A DNA stretch of 51,642 nt, from contig JAFDAJ010000007.1 of assembly GCA_019313915.1 (NCBI GenBank), positions 1 through 51,642 of the forward strand, in the 5' to 3' direction. Position 1 is the first letter of the stretch. Each line of letters begins with the position of its first letter. The translations under genes and the position numbers were made by a program. Positions 50,785 to 51,642 of this stretch are shown here, piece after piece. The notes below the pieces were generated by a model. It had not been told where the DNA came from. It ran no database searches and saw nothing but the letters and a program-made list of their open reading frames with translations. The stretch is from Deltaproteobacteria bacterium (lineage in GTDB: Bacteria; Myxococcota_A; Polyangia; Polyangiales; Houyiibacteriaceae).

Positions 50785-51627
50785 ATGGCGCGACTTCCGG
50801 TGTGGGTCTTGTGTTTTGGTCTATTCGCTTCGTGCGCGAAAGAAGGCGAACCATCTCGCTACCCCGATCGGCCCGGGGGGGAGTGCAGCCGCGCCCCAGG
50901 CGCCACATGTGACCCTGACTTCGTATGTCACTACGGGCCTAGCGCGGAGTGCGGCGAGGCCGGTGCGCAAGGCGCCTGTTTCCCAATGCCTTCGACGTGC
51001 ACGAAAGACTACAGTCCGATCTGTGGGTGCGATGGGCGCACCTATCTCAACATCTGCGTGGCCCACTCGCACGGCGTATCACCGCGAACCGCGGGCCAAT
51101 GTCCGAGCACGGGCATCCCAGCTGGCCCAGCGGGAAGCTGCGGTCCCGGCGGCGCGACCGCCTCGTGCCAGACGGGCCTGTTCTGTCGATACACCGAAGT
51201 GCAGTATTGCGGTGAGGTCTCAGGCCCTGGCGAGTGCACCGAGCAGCCCACCGTCTGCACGAAGGAGTGGGCGCCGGTGTGCGGCTGTGACGCGCGCAAC
51301 TACAGCAACGACTGCGTGGCGCACTCACATGGTGTTTCCATCCGCCACCGAGGTCTATGTCAGGACGCCGCCCAGGCGGCCGCCGGAGCGGTGGGCGCAA
51401 GGTGCGGGGTGGAAGGCGCAGCCCACTGCTCCACCGGCCTCTTCTGTCAGTTCTCTGCGGCCGCCAAATGCGGCACGACAAACAAGCCCGGAAAATGCCA
51501 GCCCCGCCCCCAGGCATGCACCGCAGACTACAATCCTGTCTGCGGATGTGACGGCAAGACGTATGCAAATGCATGCTCCGCCCAGGCCGCCGGCGTGTCA
51601 GTGAAACAGCAGGGCGCCTGCCCGTAA
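50785..51627 (+). CDS. Lipoprotein with three Kazal-type inhibitor domains
   Basis: 280 aa from ATG 50785, with GAGG close upstream. The signal peptide ends in FASC with probable lipidated Cys17 (Phe at -3 is less usual). Three Kazal-like domains follow, near residues 65-106, 151-192 and 238-279, each with the PxCGCDxxxYxNxC core (SPICGCDGRTYLNIC, APVCGCDARNYSNDC, NPVCGCDGKTYANAC). Each is preceded by a Cys-containing spacer (GLFCRYTEVQYCGE, GLFCQFSAAAKCGT). The repeats are therefore longer units of about 85 residues. Kazal domains inhibit serine proteases. A surface inhibitor would protect the cell; the targets are unknown. Confidence 0.92.
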   Translation: MARLPVWVLCFGLFASCAKEGEPSRYPDRPGGECSRAPGATCDPDFVCHYGPSAECGEAGAQGACFPMPSTCTKDYSPICGCDGRTYLNICVAHSHGVSPRTAGQCPSTGIPAGPAGSCGPGGATASCQTGLFCRYTEVQYCGEVSGPGECTEQPTVCTKEWAPVCGCDARNYSNDCVAHSHGVSIRHRGLCQDAAQAAAGAVGARCGVEGAAHCSTGLFCQFSAAAKCGTTNKPGKCQPRPQACTADYNPVCGCDGKTYANACSAQAAGVSVKQQGACP

Positions 51628-51629
51628 CT

Positions 51630-51642
51630 CGCTGACGCTGAC
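51630..51642. repeat. Start of another CRCTGN array at the window edge
   Basis: CGCTGA CGCTGA C starts 2 nt after the Kazal lipoprotein stop and is cut by the end of the window. Two units only are visible. Confidence 0.6.

Noticed and set aside
1-51642. tRNA, rRNA, insertion sequence, prophage or integron
   Set aside because: I found no cloverleaf-like sequence, transposase, integrase or phage gene by eye; intergenic gaps are too short for most of these.

Overview
The window is a densely coded, GC-rich bacterial chromosome segment of about 51.6 kb. Nearly every base is coding, many genes overlap by 1-50 nt, and GTG starts are common. Gene content points to a Gram-negative, probably a Myxococcota/Polyangia-type (old Deltaproteobacteria) organism: outer-membrane porin, lipoproteins, CcmC, a soluble Ser/Thr kinase, Cys-rich and Kazal-type lipoproteins, and many two-component kinases. 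This is inferred from gene content, not from a database match. I saw no tRNA, rRNA, CRISPR array, insertion sequence or prophage.

Layout. 1-300: a (CACTGA/G)n hexamer array and a hairpin terminator. 301-4206: radC, then the conserved rpmH-rnpA-yidD-yidC-jag block (ribosome, RNase P, membrane insertion). 4242-6817: rsmG overlapping a Ser/Thr kinase, divergent from an AmgK-like sugar kinase. 7020-10817: a small secreted protein, a triple DsbA-domain protein, an AblB-like acetyltransferase and an FmdB zinc ribbon. 10923-19765: pcrA/uvrD facing an ECF sigma/anti-sigma/secreted-protein module, trmH, PBP1A and an NtrY-like kinase. 19784-24129: nnrS, an NtrC-type regulator and a RegB-like redox kinase. 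24192-28002: membrane protein, DprE2/DprE1-like pair, metK. 28130-31830: Cys-rich lipoprotein, TPR protein, nadB. 31887-38374: eukaryote-type S-adenosylmethionine decarboxylase, lytic transglycosylase, two membrane proteins, an Mrp ATPase without its CxxC, rarA. 38325-42317 (minus strand): small histidine kinase, secreted Fam20-like kinase-fold protein, acyl-CoA dehydrogenase, ccmD-like and ccmC. 42440-46800: ArsA-like ATPase, gcvPB, a frameshifted adenosine deaminase, a DHH-type protein with unusual motif order. 46968-51627: ammonium transporter, porin, sirtuin, triple-Kazal lipoprotein.

Most is housekeeping, but several things stand out. A hexameric repeat (CRCTGN)n recurs at six intergenic sites, always in the same orientation. 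The adenosine deaminase gene is broken by a perfect 10-bp tandem duplication whose removal restores the frame. A eukaryotic-class AdoMetDC keeps the catalytic residues of the human enzyme. A DprE1/DprE2-like pair suggests arabinose-lipid chemistry in a Gram-negative. A secreted Fam20-like protein and a RegB-like/NtrC-like/NnrS cluster also deserve a second look.

Limits: starts were chosen by eye from family N-termini, signal peptides, overlaps and Shine-Dalgarno-like sequence; functions rest on recognised motifs, without alignments or searches.
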